Origin: Rattus norvegicus
Lineage: Eukaryota > Chordata > Mammalia > Rodentia > Muridae
DNA length: 64,000 nt
Direction: 5' to 3'
Assembly (NCBI RefSeq): GCF_036323735.1
Contig: NC_086026.1
Coordinates: 91,880,859-91,944,858 of the forward strand
In this document: piece by piece, positions 33,606-46,188 of the stretch
How positions within the stretch are numbered: the first letter of the stretch is position 1
Layout: each line of letters opens with the position of its first letter
Notes under the pieces: model-generated
Told to the model about the DNA's origin: nothing
The model's database searches: none
Seen by the model: only the letters and a program-made list of their open reading frames with translations
Made by a program: the position numbers and the translations under genes

Positions 33606-34415
33606 GCACTGGCTTGGGGGTTGTTTTGTTTTGTTGTTGTTGTTGTTCATTTTGTTATTTGTTTTTTGGAAAAAGTGACAGGAGAGCATATTGTTTTATA
33701 TTTAGTTAACTTAAACACATATAAGTTTACACGTATACAGAAATAAATAATTTAAACCTGATTATGCCACTGGGGTGTTAATGCTTCTTTGAAAAGCAAC
33801 AAAGTAGCTAACAAAATTTCAAGCACCTGGCTGGGAACCTTTCCTTCCAACTGTTGGTCAGTGTCTAAGAGATTCCTACCAGACCTTGAAAGTAAGAAGA
33901 ACTGCTAAAGACACAGCATGATTCAAGCACAGGACTTGGAGGAATCAAGCTAGAACTGAGCCTTATCCCTAAGGCTCATAGAATAGAAGATGCCTCAGAA
34001 ATGTCCAAGGGAGAGCAAGTCCAATCCAGCAGTAAAGCCCATGAACCCAAGGGGGCAATCATCTTTTATCTTTAGCACAAACAATCGCAGTCTAATTATA
34101 CTTTAGACCAATTAAGTCTCACAGAGAGATGGTAAATTATCTGGCACAAGACTTAAAGGCAATCCAAACTACCCACAAAAATGTTAACAGAGCAGCATTT
34201 GGACAAAGAAGGGAAAACATTGTGATCAATGAACAGAAAGAAAAAGGCGTTAATGGAATAAGTTTCTGGTCACTTGAAGCTGGTGGACCAGTGACTCATC
34301 TGGAGAGTAGAGCCTATGGAATTGAGAGCAGTCCTGCTGATACTTTTGTTTCTGTTATCTCGTGTGCAGAACTGTAAGAGAATACATGTTCTGTTGTTTT
34401 ATCCATCAGAATTAC

Positions 34416-34464
<49 letters not shown>

Positions 34465-34738
34465 TTTGTTATAGAAGCAACTTGAAATGCATACAACACA
34501 ATGCTCAGTAAATGTCAATTTGCTCTTATGTCTTTAAATACGTTTTTCGTTCCTCTGCTTGTTAATCTTCCAATGTGGCTTCTACTCTTAAAACAGAAAT
34601 AATTTACAATGACCCTTGTATTATAACTCTGCGTGAAGCTACTCAGTTAAAAATCATGCCTGTGCACACCGGCACACTGCCTAGTAATCAACTACACGCA
34701 GTGCATCGAATTAGCAAAACCTGACTTCTAAGGTGGAG
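33606..34738. other. Unassigned sequence with (TTG)n and (TG)n tracts
   Basis: A TTTTG/TTG-rich tract lies at about 33623-33675 and a (TG)n microsatellite at 34419-34463. No gene recognised; the 82-codon frame at 34129-34377 has no domain. Confidence 0.55.
34419..34463. repeat. (TG)n microsatellite
   Basis: About 22 uninterrupted TG units, alternating purine-pyrimidine. Confidence 0.97.
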
Positions 34739-34753
34739 ACAAAGTTTTGTCCT

Positions 34754-34834
34754 TATTTCCGGAGCTGAGGACTGAACCCGGGTCCTTGCGCTTGCTAGGC
34801 AAGTGCTCTACCACTGAGCTAAATCCCAAACCCT
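34754..34834 (-). mobile_element. ID element (antisense)
   Basis: On the plus strand: CCGGAGCTGAGGACTGAACC, then GCGCTTGCTAGGCAAGTGCT, then CTACCACTGAGCTAAATCCC, the reverse of an ID body. The A-tail is nearly absent (ATTT). Flanked by ACAAAGTTTTGTCCT (34739-34753) and ACAAAGTTTTATCCT (34835-34849), a 15-bp target duplication with one mismatch. The mismatch and substitutions in the body make it older than the ID at 46350. Confidence 0.93.
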
Positions 34835-34849
34835 ACAAAGTTTTATCCT

Positions 34850-35371
34850 AAAGAAGATTGTGATCTGCTCTGGTCACCAGATATGTTAAATGAAATTTAT
34901 ATTAAATCAATAATGCATTCCCCTAAAAATTGGAAAATCAAGGAGGGAAAGATTATTATCTACTATAAAACCAGAAAAGGCTTAATGGAATAACTCATAC
35001 TTTGATCTGAGTCTTCCAAATAGTTGTGTTTTTTATAGATGGAAAGTCATGTCAGGATATAATAAATATTCACAGAACCATGGGACAGGTTATAAGTGAG
35101 GACATATGAGGTCCAAGAAAGAGTGTAGAGGACAGGCGTTTTAACCATAGGATTAGAGATACATGTGTTCATAACATACCACTTCTGGATCTCTGCGATT
35201 ACCTATTGCCTTTTGAGATCAAGTCTGAGTACTTTAATGATAGAGTAGTATTACATTTTTAAAGGTATATTTTGCATTATGGGAGTACACTGTTGCTGTC
35301 TTCAGATACACCAGAAAAAGTCATCAGATCCCATGTTTGTGAGCCACTCAGACCGTTTGGAAGACCAGCTA

Positions 35372-35429
<58 letters not shown>

Positions 35430-36324
35430 CCTCGCCAAAACCAGAATCCTTTAATGAAATTAGCAAAGCAAAAGAATTTTATATTACAACCAAGTGTGAT
35501 TTATTCTCTTCCCACTGAGCCATCTCTTCAACGCATAGTACTAAAACACTGGCATCTGGGGCTGCAAACGGGGGTGGAGCAGGGCAAATATCATGATCAG
35601 AAATGTCTGAAGAGTTAGATAGAAAAGTAAAAACAAAAAGCAACTATCTACAAATATCTGTTTAATTATTTCAGGTTATTTTAATGACCAAGTTCCCATG
35701 TGAACTTGATAGAATTGAAGTGAATATTAAAGCACTTCAGTTTTTATACATGTTTTTGAAAATTGTGTGTTAAGATAAAGCCCCAGTGGCTTGAAAATAT
35801 TTACATTGCTATTTTTCCCTTTTAAGAAGATTTGGTGTAGGGCCCAAACCAGACAATTTTTGATATGTTTTCCCTTTAAAGACCCACAAAGAAGGCAGAA
35901 TTCATACAGCTAAGGACAGGGTCCATGAAGCACAGCTTGCAGCTGCTTTCGCTGTGACCATTTGATTTTTTTACACCTGATTTTCTCCAACTCAATTCAC
36001 TGCTGTTCATGTTATGAGGCTAAATTGGAAGATCAATATTCATTATCCTCTGTGTAGATTATCCCACCCTTTATGCTGATGGAGGCCAGCTCAGGGGAGG
36101 AAATGAGAAACAACAAACCTGCTTTGGCAGATGCAAGAGAAGAGGCAGATGAGGCCAAGGATGAGGACATGGGTACCAGACAGATTGTCGCTGGACCTCA
36201 TGTGCATCAACAGAATGCACATCTGTAAAAGTGTTATATATGCTGCTACTCACCCTTCTATTTCTTTAGCATACGGTGGTAGAGAGCCAGTATATATTTA
36301 CTATAATCTTCACTATTGCAAGGT
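34850..36324. other. Unassigned sequence with a (TC)n tract
   Basis: Apart from (TC)n at 35374-35424, no gene or repeat recognised. Confidence 0.5.
35374..35424. repeat. (TC)n microsatellite
   Basis: About 25 TC units, pure polypyrimidine on the plus strand. Poly-Leu/Ser frames across it are artefacts. Confidence 0.97.
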
Positions 36325-36625
36325 AATGGAGAGGCAGGGGAGATGGCCCATTTGGCCAAGGGCTTACCTTGGAAGCCTGAGGGCCTGAGTTTGGATACTC
36401 AGACTCCATATAAAAATGGGTGCAAGACCCAGTACCTATAATTTCAGAGATAGCATTGTGGGATATAGGGACAGGTGGATCCTAGGAAACAGAATAGCTA
36501 GACTGGCTTAAGTAGCAAACTCAGACCAATGAGATAAACTTTCTCAAACAAAAGATGGTACTCACTTACACATGCACACACTTGTGCATGTGTGAGTGTC
36601 TGCCTGTGCACACATTTAAAATATA
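36325..36625 (+). repeat. Rodent tRNA-type SINE, B3/B4-like
   Basis: Opens GGGGAGATGGCCCATTTGGC, then GGCCTGAGTTTGGATACTCA (box B region). After a GGGTGCAAGACCCAGTACCT segment, CTATAATTTCAGAG and ACAGGTGGATCCTAGGAAAC resemble a fused B1-like part. It ends in a CA-rich tail (CACATGCACACACTTGTGCA). Family assignment within B3/B4 is uncertain. Confidence 0.6.
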
Positions 36626-36837
36626 ATTGAATAAAAGGATAGGTAGAAGACCTTCCCAGGGATCTTAGAGGATTTTATAATTTGCATTCAATCAGCAAAC
36701 ATAATCATGTTTAACTTCTATAATGGTACAAACTCAGTAGGTGATGGTCTATTTCCTGCTCAGGAGCCAGACTTATCCATCATCCAATATTTCTTAATCA
36801 CTGACTTTCAGATGTATGACTCAAAGTTAGGTTCGGG

Positions 36838-36968
36838 CTCTCCCTTCCTCACTCCTTCCTCCCTCCTCCTCTTCCTCCTCTTCCTCCTCTTCCTTCTTCC
36901 TCCTCCCTCCCCCCCCTCTCTCTCTCACACACGCACAAACATAAACATACACACAGACACATACACAC
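36838..36968. repeat. Polypyrimidine and CA-rich low-complexity tract
   Basis: CTCCT/TTCC runs and C7 (36838-36926), followed by CA-rich sequence to 36968. Confidence 0.9.
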
Positions 36969-39651
36969 TGTTGTTGTTGTTCCAGTCAATAAGTCAACGA
37001 TATTAAAATATAAAGGTGAATTTAGTGACTATAGACACCCAACATAAATAATCAAGACTCTCACCCTTCATTTTGTTTTGGATATACCAGACCTCAGTCT
37101 TAACCAACCTATAGGGCATGTCAAGAATACTTAGAAAACAGTATTATTAAACACAAAGGTAATAGCAAAGAAATAAATTTTCAGATACTCAATGAATACA
37201 TTTTCAATTCATTTCTGTCATTCATGGTAATGATTCATGAGACAACTGTTATCCTGGCTCTGTTCCAAGAAATTGTTTGGTATCAAATTTCATCCAGAAC
37301 TAAAACCGAGGACATGGTTGTTCAGTTTAAAAATGTAGTATTGTATGCAATCCCCATAACTAACATAACATGAAAACAATCATAAACTAAGAAGTTCAGA
37401 TTAAATTACCACTGAGCCCACTGGACCTCTAACGTATACTTCTGCATTTCCTCACTCTTAACTTCTACAGCCATATTGATTCTTGCAGGGATTTGTAAGT
37501 TGTAAATATTCCCAATTGTCCTGAATATCATGAAGCACCTCACATGTTATTAATAAGGCTTGATATTGTTTCTGATAATTTTCCAGCATGAATAATTATT
37601 CTTCATTTAGAGAAGAAATTTTCATCCTAACATTCATCCTCTAACTCCATTATTGTCATTTCAGCAAAATAGATTAAGAGAATTGCAATGGTTTATTTTA
37701 AGGCATTCAATTAGAAGAGTAAAATATCAAGAATGCCACAAATCTGTGATTAGAAAACACTTTATTATGCACTTGACAGATGAAAGTTTTTAGTTAGTTT
37801 CTATGAAAAAGAACCATATAAATTTCAAAGGAGTTTTACTGTGAGTTATAAAGGAAGATGAAGCAAAATTAAAATGCTGTATTAGATCTGAGCATTGGAT
37901 CACCCACAGCATTCACAATTCTGCATGTGGTTTTAGAAACTGTATGACTTTCATTGTCTGGGCTTTGATATGGCTTGGCAACAGCTTCATGCACCAAATA
38001 TACCCCTCAGATGGTGCATATTAAAACCCAATCTAGAAATGTGAATAGCCTTTAAGATAAACAAAGGTTATATTTAATATCCTTATAGCTGAAAAAATAA
38101 TGGAAACAGATTTTTAGAACTTTTAGAAGATTGAATATCAACCTTTTGGAAAAAAAAAGTGTTTCGGTTAGCTTTGTGTCCATTCTTAACTAATAAATTG
38201 TTATGTCACACATAACCAACACATTGTATTGCTACCAATATATGTATTTGCTTATGGGTACATATGTGTAAGCACATGTATTCACCTTCATTGTATGTAT
38301 ACATGTATGTTCATTATTTCAGAGTGTGATACAGGGTTATTTTGGAAACATCATTGTACTATTGGAAAGACTGAGACCACAGCAAATGTTTCATCATTTC
38401 CAGTACTTCATTTCTTTTCTATTTTTCACTTTTTCCCCAAAATAATATTTGTATTAATTATTTGAGAAATTTAAGACTTTCATACAATTTACCCTGATCG
38501 CACTCACTTTCCTTTCTTCCCATGTCAACCCTCCTCACCCACCACCACCACCAAAAACAGAGAAATAAATTAAAAACAACCTCACCAAGTCCAATTTATG
38601 TTGCCCATATACATCTTGGAACATGGTCAAAATCTCAGTGTCCAGCTCCAATAGAAAACTGAGTCCTTCCTTACCCCACCGTCCTTTCAGGGGCCATCAA
38701 CTGTTCAGAGATGATTCTTGGTTATGAAACTGCAGTCATTGATATCACTGCAAAAGAAGTGTCCGTGAGCACAGAAGCTTGCAGCAGCAGGCTTGCAGAT
38801 GATTGCCAGTGGCAGCTTGGATCATGGACATTGACATGATCCCCAGTGGCAGCACATGACACCATTCATCACAGAACTGTTTAAATGAGTCTTTATAGTC
38901 ACCCATATATAGCATTAGAATGATATTCTTTTATAATGAGGACAGTGTCTGCTTATTTGTTAACACTCTACATATATGTATACATGCAATACACATACAA
39001 ATGCACATGCAGCATGGTACATCACACACGGACACACACACACACATAGGTATGTGTGTTCGTAGTTCATAGCTTGTTCTACAGCTGGAATGTAAGTTAC
39101 CAAAGACATTATTCTGATAGAAATAAAGCCCATAGAGGTAGTATTCCCAATGGATTTAAACAGTAGGGATTTTAGGAGACACTGAGAAGCTGCTTTCAAA
39201 ACTCAAGATTGTGCAATTAAAAAGCATCAAGTAATTTAGTGGTCGGCCCAACACTAATGAAAGACAATGTGGATACTTCATGATTATAAGGGCATTTACA
39301 GGCCCTGTAAACAGAGAGGATGCCAAAGAGCTCTGCTTGACACTGATTTCCTGATAGACAACAAAAATCTCTAAATAAAGGGAAACTGGACAAAGTGAAG
39401 CCTGACACTCTCTTAAAAGAAAGAATGTTTGACAACAAAGGGAACTATTTCAAAGAAAAAATTTACATGAAAACTTACTAGAAAAAGTTAGTGTTCAAGA
39501 AGGAAGAAATAAAAAGTAAAACCAGAACATTAAAAGCTTTTAAAGTGTTTAGCATGTTTTCTGATCTGATGCAGAAAAACAGAGCTAAAATAGAGAAATT
39601 AAAGCTAAATATGGAATGAAGTGAAAGAAAAATAAAAAAGATAGTTGTCAA
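36969..39651. other. Unassigned sequence, no gene
   Basis: No gene or repeat recognised. A short CA tract lies at about 39026-39048. Open frames here are short and unrelated to any family I know. Confidence 0.5.
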
Positions 39652-39729
<78 letters not shown>

Positions 39730-39740
39730 TGCGTGTGTGT
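39652..39740. repeat. Compound (CT)n(GT)n microsatellite
   Basis: About 14 CT units run directly into about 20 GT units plus an imperfect end (ATGTGTGTGCGTG). It generates a spurious THTHTH-RERERE frame on the minus strand (39478-39921). Confidence 0.97.
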
Positions 39741-40852
39741 TGTAGTCTGAAAATTGATCCTTTGGGATATACACAGTACAAGAGATTGCTGAAAGGACGC
39801 TTGTAATCATGGATGGGCTGAAGTGGAAGGTGGGGTTTGCTGCATTCTCATGGATTACAGAGCCCATAATGACTATTTTGATGATAACAGGGGATTTGTT
39901 TACGCTTTCTTCTGTTTCCAATAATAATTTTAAAGAGATTTAGTTTCATGCAGAATATACAGTGTTATCTGCCTTCATAAGATTTCTGCCTACAGCCCAA
40001 GATGGTCGGTTCCTTCTACCAGAAAAACGTGAAATCCTTAAGTTATTTTCTTTTCTAAAAGGCTTTAGCTAGTGATTTTGCTATTGCTCATGACAAACAA
40101 CTATTGTTCTATCTAATTCCTAACCGTCAGGATACAATCCAAGTTTTGTGGTCTCCAGGACTTATTTACTGAAAGATAGCTTTAAGGAAATTAATATAAA
40201 ATGATAAGTGCAAAATGAAGCAGAGGGCCTTGGGAAGTAAATAACACATTCCAGGATTTATGTTTCATTAACTTTTAGGCAAATTAGCCTTTGTGATGTA
40301 TTTGCTGCAAATAGCTCTTCTTCTGCCCAAAATTAGGGTGTGCAACAGAACAGTCTGTGCTGGCCCATGTCACAGATAACTTGTCAAAGCTAAGGGCAAT
40401 GCAGGACAAGTGTCTTAAATCCTAATGAGAGTTCTAAGGTATTCAAACATTTAAGCAGAAGGTAGCTTAACTGGGCCATTTTTTATTTTCTTTTCATACT
40501 TGAGAACTCATTTTTATAAGAGAAATATATGACTATTGAAGGGAATTTTTTTTCAACAAAATCAAAACACAGAGTTCTGCCACATTTCCCCAATACAAAG
40601 TATAGGATATGTATGTATAAGAAAATGAAGTGATAGAAAAATACACAGATAGTTATCAGACAACCTGTCTAAATAGTAAACCTACAGATGTTCAGAATCC
40701 TAGACCATCCTGGTCTATGAATTACACTTGAAAAAAGTCTTCTAGTCCTATGTCCTGGAATGTGTAATCATAAATAAAGAGGGAGGTTATGAGTGTTCTC
40801 CTCACTAAACTGCTTGAGAAATCAGGCATGTATGAGCTTCCATGGTCTGAGG
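39741..40852. other. Unassigned sequence, no gene
   Basis: No gene or repeat recognised. Confidence 0.5.
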
Positions 40853-40863
40853 TGAATCAACTT

Positions 40864-41445
40864 TCTTTTTTCATCTTTATTAAGTTGGGTATTTCTTATT
40901 TACATTTCCATTGTTATTCCCTTTCCCGGTTTCCAGGCTAACATCCCCCTAAGCCCTCTCTCTCCCCTTCTCTATGGGTGTTCCCCTCCCCCCATTACTG
41001 CCCTCCCCCCAACAATCATGTTCACTGGGGGTTCAGTCTTAGCAGGACCCAGGGCTTCCCCTTCCACTGGTGCTCTTACTAGGCTATTCACTGCTACCTA
41101 TGAGGTTGGATCCCAGGGTCAGTCCATGTATATCTTTGGGTAGTGGCTTAGTCCCTGGAAGCTCTGGTTGCTTGGCATTGTTGTACCTATGGGGTCTCGA
41201 GCCCCTTCAAGCTCTTTCAGTCCTTTCTCTGATTCCTTCAACGGGGGTCCCGTTCTCAGTTCAGTGGTTTAATGATGGCATTCACCTATGTATTTGCTGT
41301 ATTCTGGCTGTGTCTCTCAGGAGAGATCTACATCCAGATCCTGTCAGCCTGCACTTCTTTGCTTCATCCATCTTATCTAATTGGGTGGCTGTATATGTAT
41401 GGGCCACATGTGTGGCAGGCTCTGAATGGGCGTTCCTTCTGCCTC
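40864..41445 (-). mobile_element. Young L1 3' end, 5'-truncated (antisense)
   Basis: Reverse copy of the young L1 3' UTR: AACTTAATAAAG tail at the left, the C-rich complement of the G-rich tract (about 40945-41012), then the purine-strand complement ending near the AGGAACGCCCATTCAGAGCC segment. Flanked by TGAATCAACTT at 40853-40863 and 41446-41456, extendable to TGAATCAACTTCTT with one T indel. That extension places the nick at TTCTT/AA on the plus strand, as expected for a minus-oriented L1. Confidence 0.92.
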
Positions 41446-41459
41446 TGAATCAACTTCTT

Positions 41460-41900
41460 AATGTCTGAAATTTGAAAAAAAATTGGAGTCATTCTTGTGT
41501 GACCACCAAAGGACACGAGCCATGGACTTGGTACCATGTCTTAAGGTCATGATATAAAAAGGAAAGTATTTCATTTTGTTTTGTGTCAATGAAATTCTTT
41601 ACGTTATACTCATTTGGAAGATGTCCTGTGTTCATTTGTAGAAATTAGGCTTATGTGTGCAGTAGGCTCTAGCATTGGACACTGTACCTTAAATGTTATA
41701 TTTATTTTATAATTTCATCTTAGTAGGCCACACTAAGCTTTTGTACCTTTATCAATTGCATGCTAAATGAGAAAAACATTGCCTTTCAGAAAATTGGTCT
41801 AGCCTACATCCAGAAGTATTTTTATCTATTTACCTCTGGCCCCTTTAAAAATCCAGGTTCTTTTAAGGCCTCTGATTCTTTTTTGTTTTTCTGTTGTTTT
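41460..41900. other. Unassigned flank
   Basis: No gene or repeat recognised between the young L1 tail and the old inverted L1. Confidence 0.5.
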
Positions 41901-41904
41901 TCTT

Positions 41905-42390
41905 TTGTTTTGTGAAGGATATGATATCCATTTTCATTCTTACACATATGCTAAACTAGTTTCACGGTATGATTTGTTAATGAGGTAGTTTACTGTCAAG
42001 TATATGATTTTTACCACTTTGTCAAAAGCAGAAGGCAGTAACTGAGTCCCTTTATTTTTTGTTCTTTGTTCTATTGCACTGGTCCACATATCTACATTTT
42101 ACTGGTGTCATGCAATTTAGTTACTGCAGTACAATGTGTACTATGTGCTCTGTGGTACAATTAGAGATCAAGTAATGTGGTACCTGCAGCTTTATTCTTT
42201 TGGTTGAAGATTACTTTACCTATTCACGGACTTTTGTGTTTTACACAAATTTTAGGATTACTTTCTTATTAGGATTCTTATTCTATGAAGAATGTGATTA
42301 GAATCATTATGTGGATTATATGAGTGTCTGAATTGCTTTTGTAAATTTAGCCATGTTTACAATGTGAATCCTCCTTACTCAAGAAGAAAG
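41905..42390 (-). mobile_element. Old L1 ORF2 segment, inverted part of a 5'-inverted Lx L1
   Basis: Reversed ORF2 landmarks in order: ACTTTGTCAAAAGCAG, TTCTATTGCACTGGTCCACA, TGTCATGCAATTTAG, GCTCTGTGGTACAATTAGAG, GTAAATTTAGCCATG and TGAATCCTCC. The L1 coordinates fall to the right, as expected for the inverted arm. The forward arm follows directly at 42395. Confidence 0.75.
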
Positions 42391-42394
42391 GAGC

Positions 42395-42826
42395 ATGGCG
42401 AATATTTCAAAAAGTTGACAAAATGGGATAAATGAAATTAAAACCATTCAGTTCATCAAGGAAACAATCACCAGGGGGAAAGAAACATACTCCACAATAG
42501 GAAAAAAATCTTCACCATGTCTTGGTCAGAAGATGTATATCTAGGATATATAAAGAACTAAAAAAAGAAAACATCAAGAAACCAAAACATCCTATTAGTA
42601 AACTGGCTAATAAACTGAATATTCAGTTCTCAAATAGAAAGAACATAAATCATCAATAAATATTAAAACTTGATCAAAATCCTCAATCATCTGACATATG
42701 CAAGTTAAAACACTGTGAGGCTCTATTGTAATCCTTCTCCAATAAGTTTAGCTGTAATGAAGACAACTTCAGAAGAAAACAGTCCCCAAAAGAGACCTTA
42801 TTTTCTCTGTTAATAATAAAATGCAG
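42395..42826 (+). mobile_element. Old Lx-type L1, forward arm (first part)
   Basis: Forward ORF2 remnants: a TTGACAAAATGGGATAAATG segment, AATCTTCACCATGTCTTGG, TCTAGGATATATAAAGAACT and CAGTTCTCAAATAGAAAGAA. These correspond to the region right after the inverted arm. It continues after the nested insertion at 45125. Stops and deletions throughout. Confidence 0.7.
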
Positions 42827-45124
42827 GTCCCATTTGTCAATTCTCAGAACAAGCCATTGGTGTTGTGTTCAGGAAATTTCCCCCTGTGGCTATGTTTTCA
42901 AGGGCCTTCCCTACAATCCCTTCTATTATTTTCAGTGTATCTTATTTTATGTGGAGGTCTTTATGCACTTGGACTTGAGCTTTGTACAAGGAAATAAGAA
43001 TGGGTCAATTTGCATTCTTCTACATGCTGAAGTCCAGTTGAATCAGCACCATTTGTTGAAAATGCTGTCTTTTTTCCATTGGATAGTTTTAGCTCCTTTG
43101 TCAAAGTTCAAGTGATCATAGGTGTATGGGTTCATTTCTGGGTCTTCAATTCTATTCCATTGATCTACCTGCCTGTCTCTGTACCAATACCAAGCAGTTT
43201 TTATCACGATAGCTCTGTAATATAGCTTGATGTCAGGGATGGTGATTCCCCCCAGAAGTTCTTTTATTGAATAATTTTCACACTCCAGGGTTTTTAGTTA
43301 TTCCAAATGAATTTTCAAATTGCTTTTTCTAAGTCTATGAAGAATTGAGTTGGAATTTTGATGGAGATTACATTGAATCTATAGATTACTTTTGACAAGA
43401 TGGCTATTTTTACTTTATTAATCCTACCAATCCATGAGCATGGGAGATCTTTCCATTTTCTGAGATCTCCTTCAATCTTTCTTCATAGACTTGAAGTTCT
43501 TGTCATACAGACCTTTCACTTGCTTGGTTAGAGGCACATCATGGTATTTTATATTATTTGTGGCTATTATGAAGGGTGTCGTTTCCCTAATTTCTTTCTT
43601 AGCCTTTTTATCCTCTGATTGAGTAGAGCAAGGCTACTGCTTTGTTTCAGTTGATTTTATATCCAGTTTGCTGAAGTTGTTTATGAGGCTAAGGAGTTCT
43701 CTGGTAAAATTTTAACTATTCTGTGAGGCAAAGGACAGTATCAATAGGACAAAACAGTAATGAACAGATTGGGAAAAGAACTTTACCAATCCTAAATTGG
43801 ATAGAGGGCTAATTTCTAATATATTTAAAGAACTCAAGAAGTTAGACTACAGAGAACCAAATAATCCTATTAAAAATGGGGGACATGCAAATCAAAACAA
43901 CCCTGAGATTCCAATTCACACCAGTCAGAATGGCTAAGATCAAAATCTCAGGTGACAACAGATGCTGGCGAGAATGCGGAGAAAGAGGAACACTCCTCCA
44001 TTGTTGGTGGGATTGCAACCTGGTACAACCACTCTGGAAATCATTCTGGAGGTTCCTTAAAAAAATTTGACATTGTATTACCTGAGGACCCAGCTATACA
44101 ACTCCTGGGCATATACCCAAAAGATGCTCCAACATATAACAACGACGCATGCTCCATTATGTTCATAGCAGTCTTATTTATTATAGCCAGAAGCTGAGAA
44201 AAAGCCCAGTTGTTCTTCAATAGAGGAATGGATACAGCACATGTGGTACATCTACACAAGGGAATACTACTCAGCTATCAAAAACAATGACTTCATGAAA
44301 TTCTTAGGCAAATGGATGGAACTAGAAAATATCATCCTGAGTGAGATAATTCAGTCACAAAAGAACACACATGGTATGCACTTCCTGATAAGTGGATATT
44401 AGCCCAAAACTAGGAATGCCCAAGAAATAGTTCACAAACCATATGAAGCTCAAGAAGAAAGGACCAAAATATAGATGCTCCACATGCTTAGAAGAGGGAA
44501 CAAAATACTCACAGGAGGAAACACAGGAACAAAGAATGGAGCAGGGACTGAATAAAAGGCCATCCAGAGACTGCCCCACCCGGGGATATATATATGTAGC
44601 CACCAAACTATTGCTGATGCAAAGAAGTGCTTGCTGACAGGAGGCTGGTATGGATGTTTTCTGAGAGGGTCTGTCAGAACTCTATTTATACAGATGAGGA
44701 TGCTTGCAGCTAACCATCAGACTGAACATGGGGATCCCAATGAAGGAGTTAGAGAAAGGACTGAAAGTTCTAAAGGGGTTTGTAACCGCATAGGGAGAAC
44801 AACAATATCAACCAACAAGACCTCCCTCCACCCAGAGCTCCCAGCGACTAAACCACCAACCAAATAGTACAAATGGAGTGACCCATGACTCCAGCTGCAT
44901 GTGTAGCAGAGAATGGCCTTCTGGGGCATCAGTGGGAGCAGAGGTCCTTGGCCCTGTGAGGGCAGGATGCCCCAGTGTAGGGGAATACCAGGGCATGGAG
45001 GTGGGAGGGAGTGCATGCGTAGGGGAGCACCCTAATAGAAGCAGCAGGAGCAGGAATGGGTATGAGAAAGTGGGGAAAGAGGCTAACATTTGAAATATAT
45101 AAAAGATGCAATAAAAAAAAAAAG
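42827..45124 (+). mobile_element. Older L1 with 5' inversion, nested inside the Lx L1
   Basis: The inverted arm 42827 to about 43712 (minus-strand ORF2: CCCATTTGTCAATTCTCAGA, GAATCAGCACCATTTGTTGA, AAGTTGTTTATGAGGCTAAG) corresponds to about 19311-20217 of the full-length copy. The forward arm from about 43721 (CTGTGAGGCAAAGGACAGTA) starts at the position matching about 20230 and runs to a poly-A at about 45112-45123. About 100 bases around 43876 are deleted relative to the young L1. The Cys-rich motif CWRECGERGTLLHCWWDC is still readable at about 43960-44015. The 3' UTR differs from the young copies. Flanks AATAAAATGCAG (42815-42826) and AATAAAAGCACAG (45125-45137) look like a diverged target duplication. 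Confidence 0.8.
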
Positions 45125-45487
45125 AATAAAAGCACAGAGCCTACATGGGTCTCTTCTAGGTCCTCTGCATATATGTTGTAGTTGTTTAACTTGGGGGGTT
45201 TGTCAGACTCCTAACACTGGAAATAGGGGCATCTCTGGAAATTGTCTGCTTTTTGGACCTTTTTTTCTCTTACTAGATAGCCTTGTCAGGACTTGATAAT
45301 GGTATGTGTCATCTTATTGTGTATTGTTATTGGTTTTGTACTCCTGGAAAGTCTGTTCTTTTCTAAAAGTAAACAGAGAAAGAGTAGATTTGTGGGAGAG
45401 AGGTGGCAGCAGGGAGGACTGGGCGGCATAGGGGGAGGAGAACCTGCATTCAGGATGCTTTGTAATGAGAGATGAATAAGTAAAAAT
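45125..45487 (+). mobile_element. Old Lx-type L1 3' UTR and tail (second part)
   Basis: GAGCCTACATGGGTCTCTTC, CTCTGCATATATGTTGTAGT, TGGACCTTTTTTTCTCTTAC, GATAGCCTTGTCAGGACTTG and a GGGGAGGAGAACCTGCATTC segment are landmarks of an Lx-type L1 3' UTR, ending in an AATAAGTAAAAATAAA tail. It continues the element interrupted after 42826. Confidence 0.75.
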
Positions 45488-45508
45488 AAACATAGAAGTT
45501 TATAAACT

Positions 45509-45708
45509 TGGCACTTGAAGACAGCTCAGCACTTAAGTTTACTAGATGATCTTCCACAGGACTGAGTTTAATGTCCGTCACCCACCTAGCAGCTCGGAAA
45601 TGCCTGTGAGATCCAGCACCCTGGCCTCTTCAAGCCACAGAGTCCATGGTACACATGCATACACTCAGGCAAAAAATCTCCCATAAATGCAAACACAAGA
45701 TTATTTCT
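45509..45708 (+). repeat. Diverged B3-like SINE
   Basis: GGCACTTGAAGACAGCTCAG, then GCACTTAAGTTTACTAGATG, GACTGAGTTTAATGTCCGTC, CACCCACCTAGCAGCTCGGA, then a CACATGCATACACTCAGGCA tail. The order fits a tRNA-derived B2/B3 SINE. Strong divergence. Confidence 0.5.
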
Positions 45709-46057
45709 GTTTTTTGTTTTTTATGAATACAAACTTTACAGTAACTATAGAAATCTGTATGATGGTTTCTTCAAAAAGTTAAAATTAGAACTCCCATGTA
45801 TTTCAACCACATTATTTTGGTATCTATACTGGAAGGAATAAGTTCCAAATAGTTTTGTATGTCCATATTTATAGCTTTGCTGTTTGATCACAATGTCAGG
45901 AAAAGGAATGAAATAATTAATGAACAAAGAACATGAGGTACACAAATACATAGGATATAGCCATAAGGAAAAATGAAATATGACATTTGTAGAATAGTCT
46001 CAGAATGATAACTACCTTATTGTTTCTCATATATGTAGAACCAAATTTTAAAATTAT

Positions 46058-46188
46058 AGAGGTGTGTGTGTGTGTGTGTGCATGTGTGTGTGTATGTGTG
46101 TGCATGTGTGGGTCTGTGTGTCTGTGTGTGTATGTGTGTGTGTGTGTGGGGGTGTGTCTGTGTGTGAATGTGTGTGTGTGGGGGGTGT
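46058..46188. repeat. Imperfect (GT)n microsatellite
   Basis: GT repeats with CA, TC and GGGG interruptions over about 130 bases. The THTHTHR frame on the minus strand (45917-46192) is an artefact. Confidence 0.95.

Noticed and set aside
39478..39921. 147-codon minus-strand frame
   Set aside because: Its centre is THTHTH and RERERE translated from the (CT)n(GT)n microsatellite; no domain on either side.
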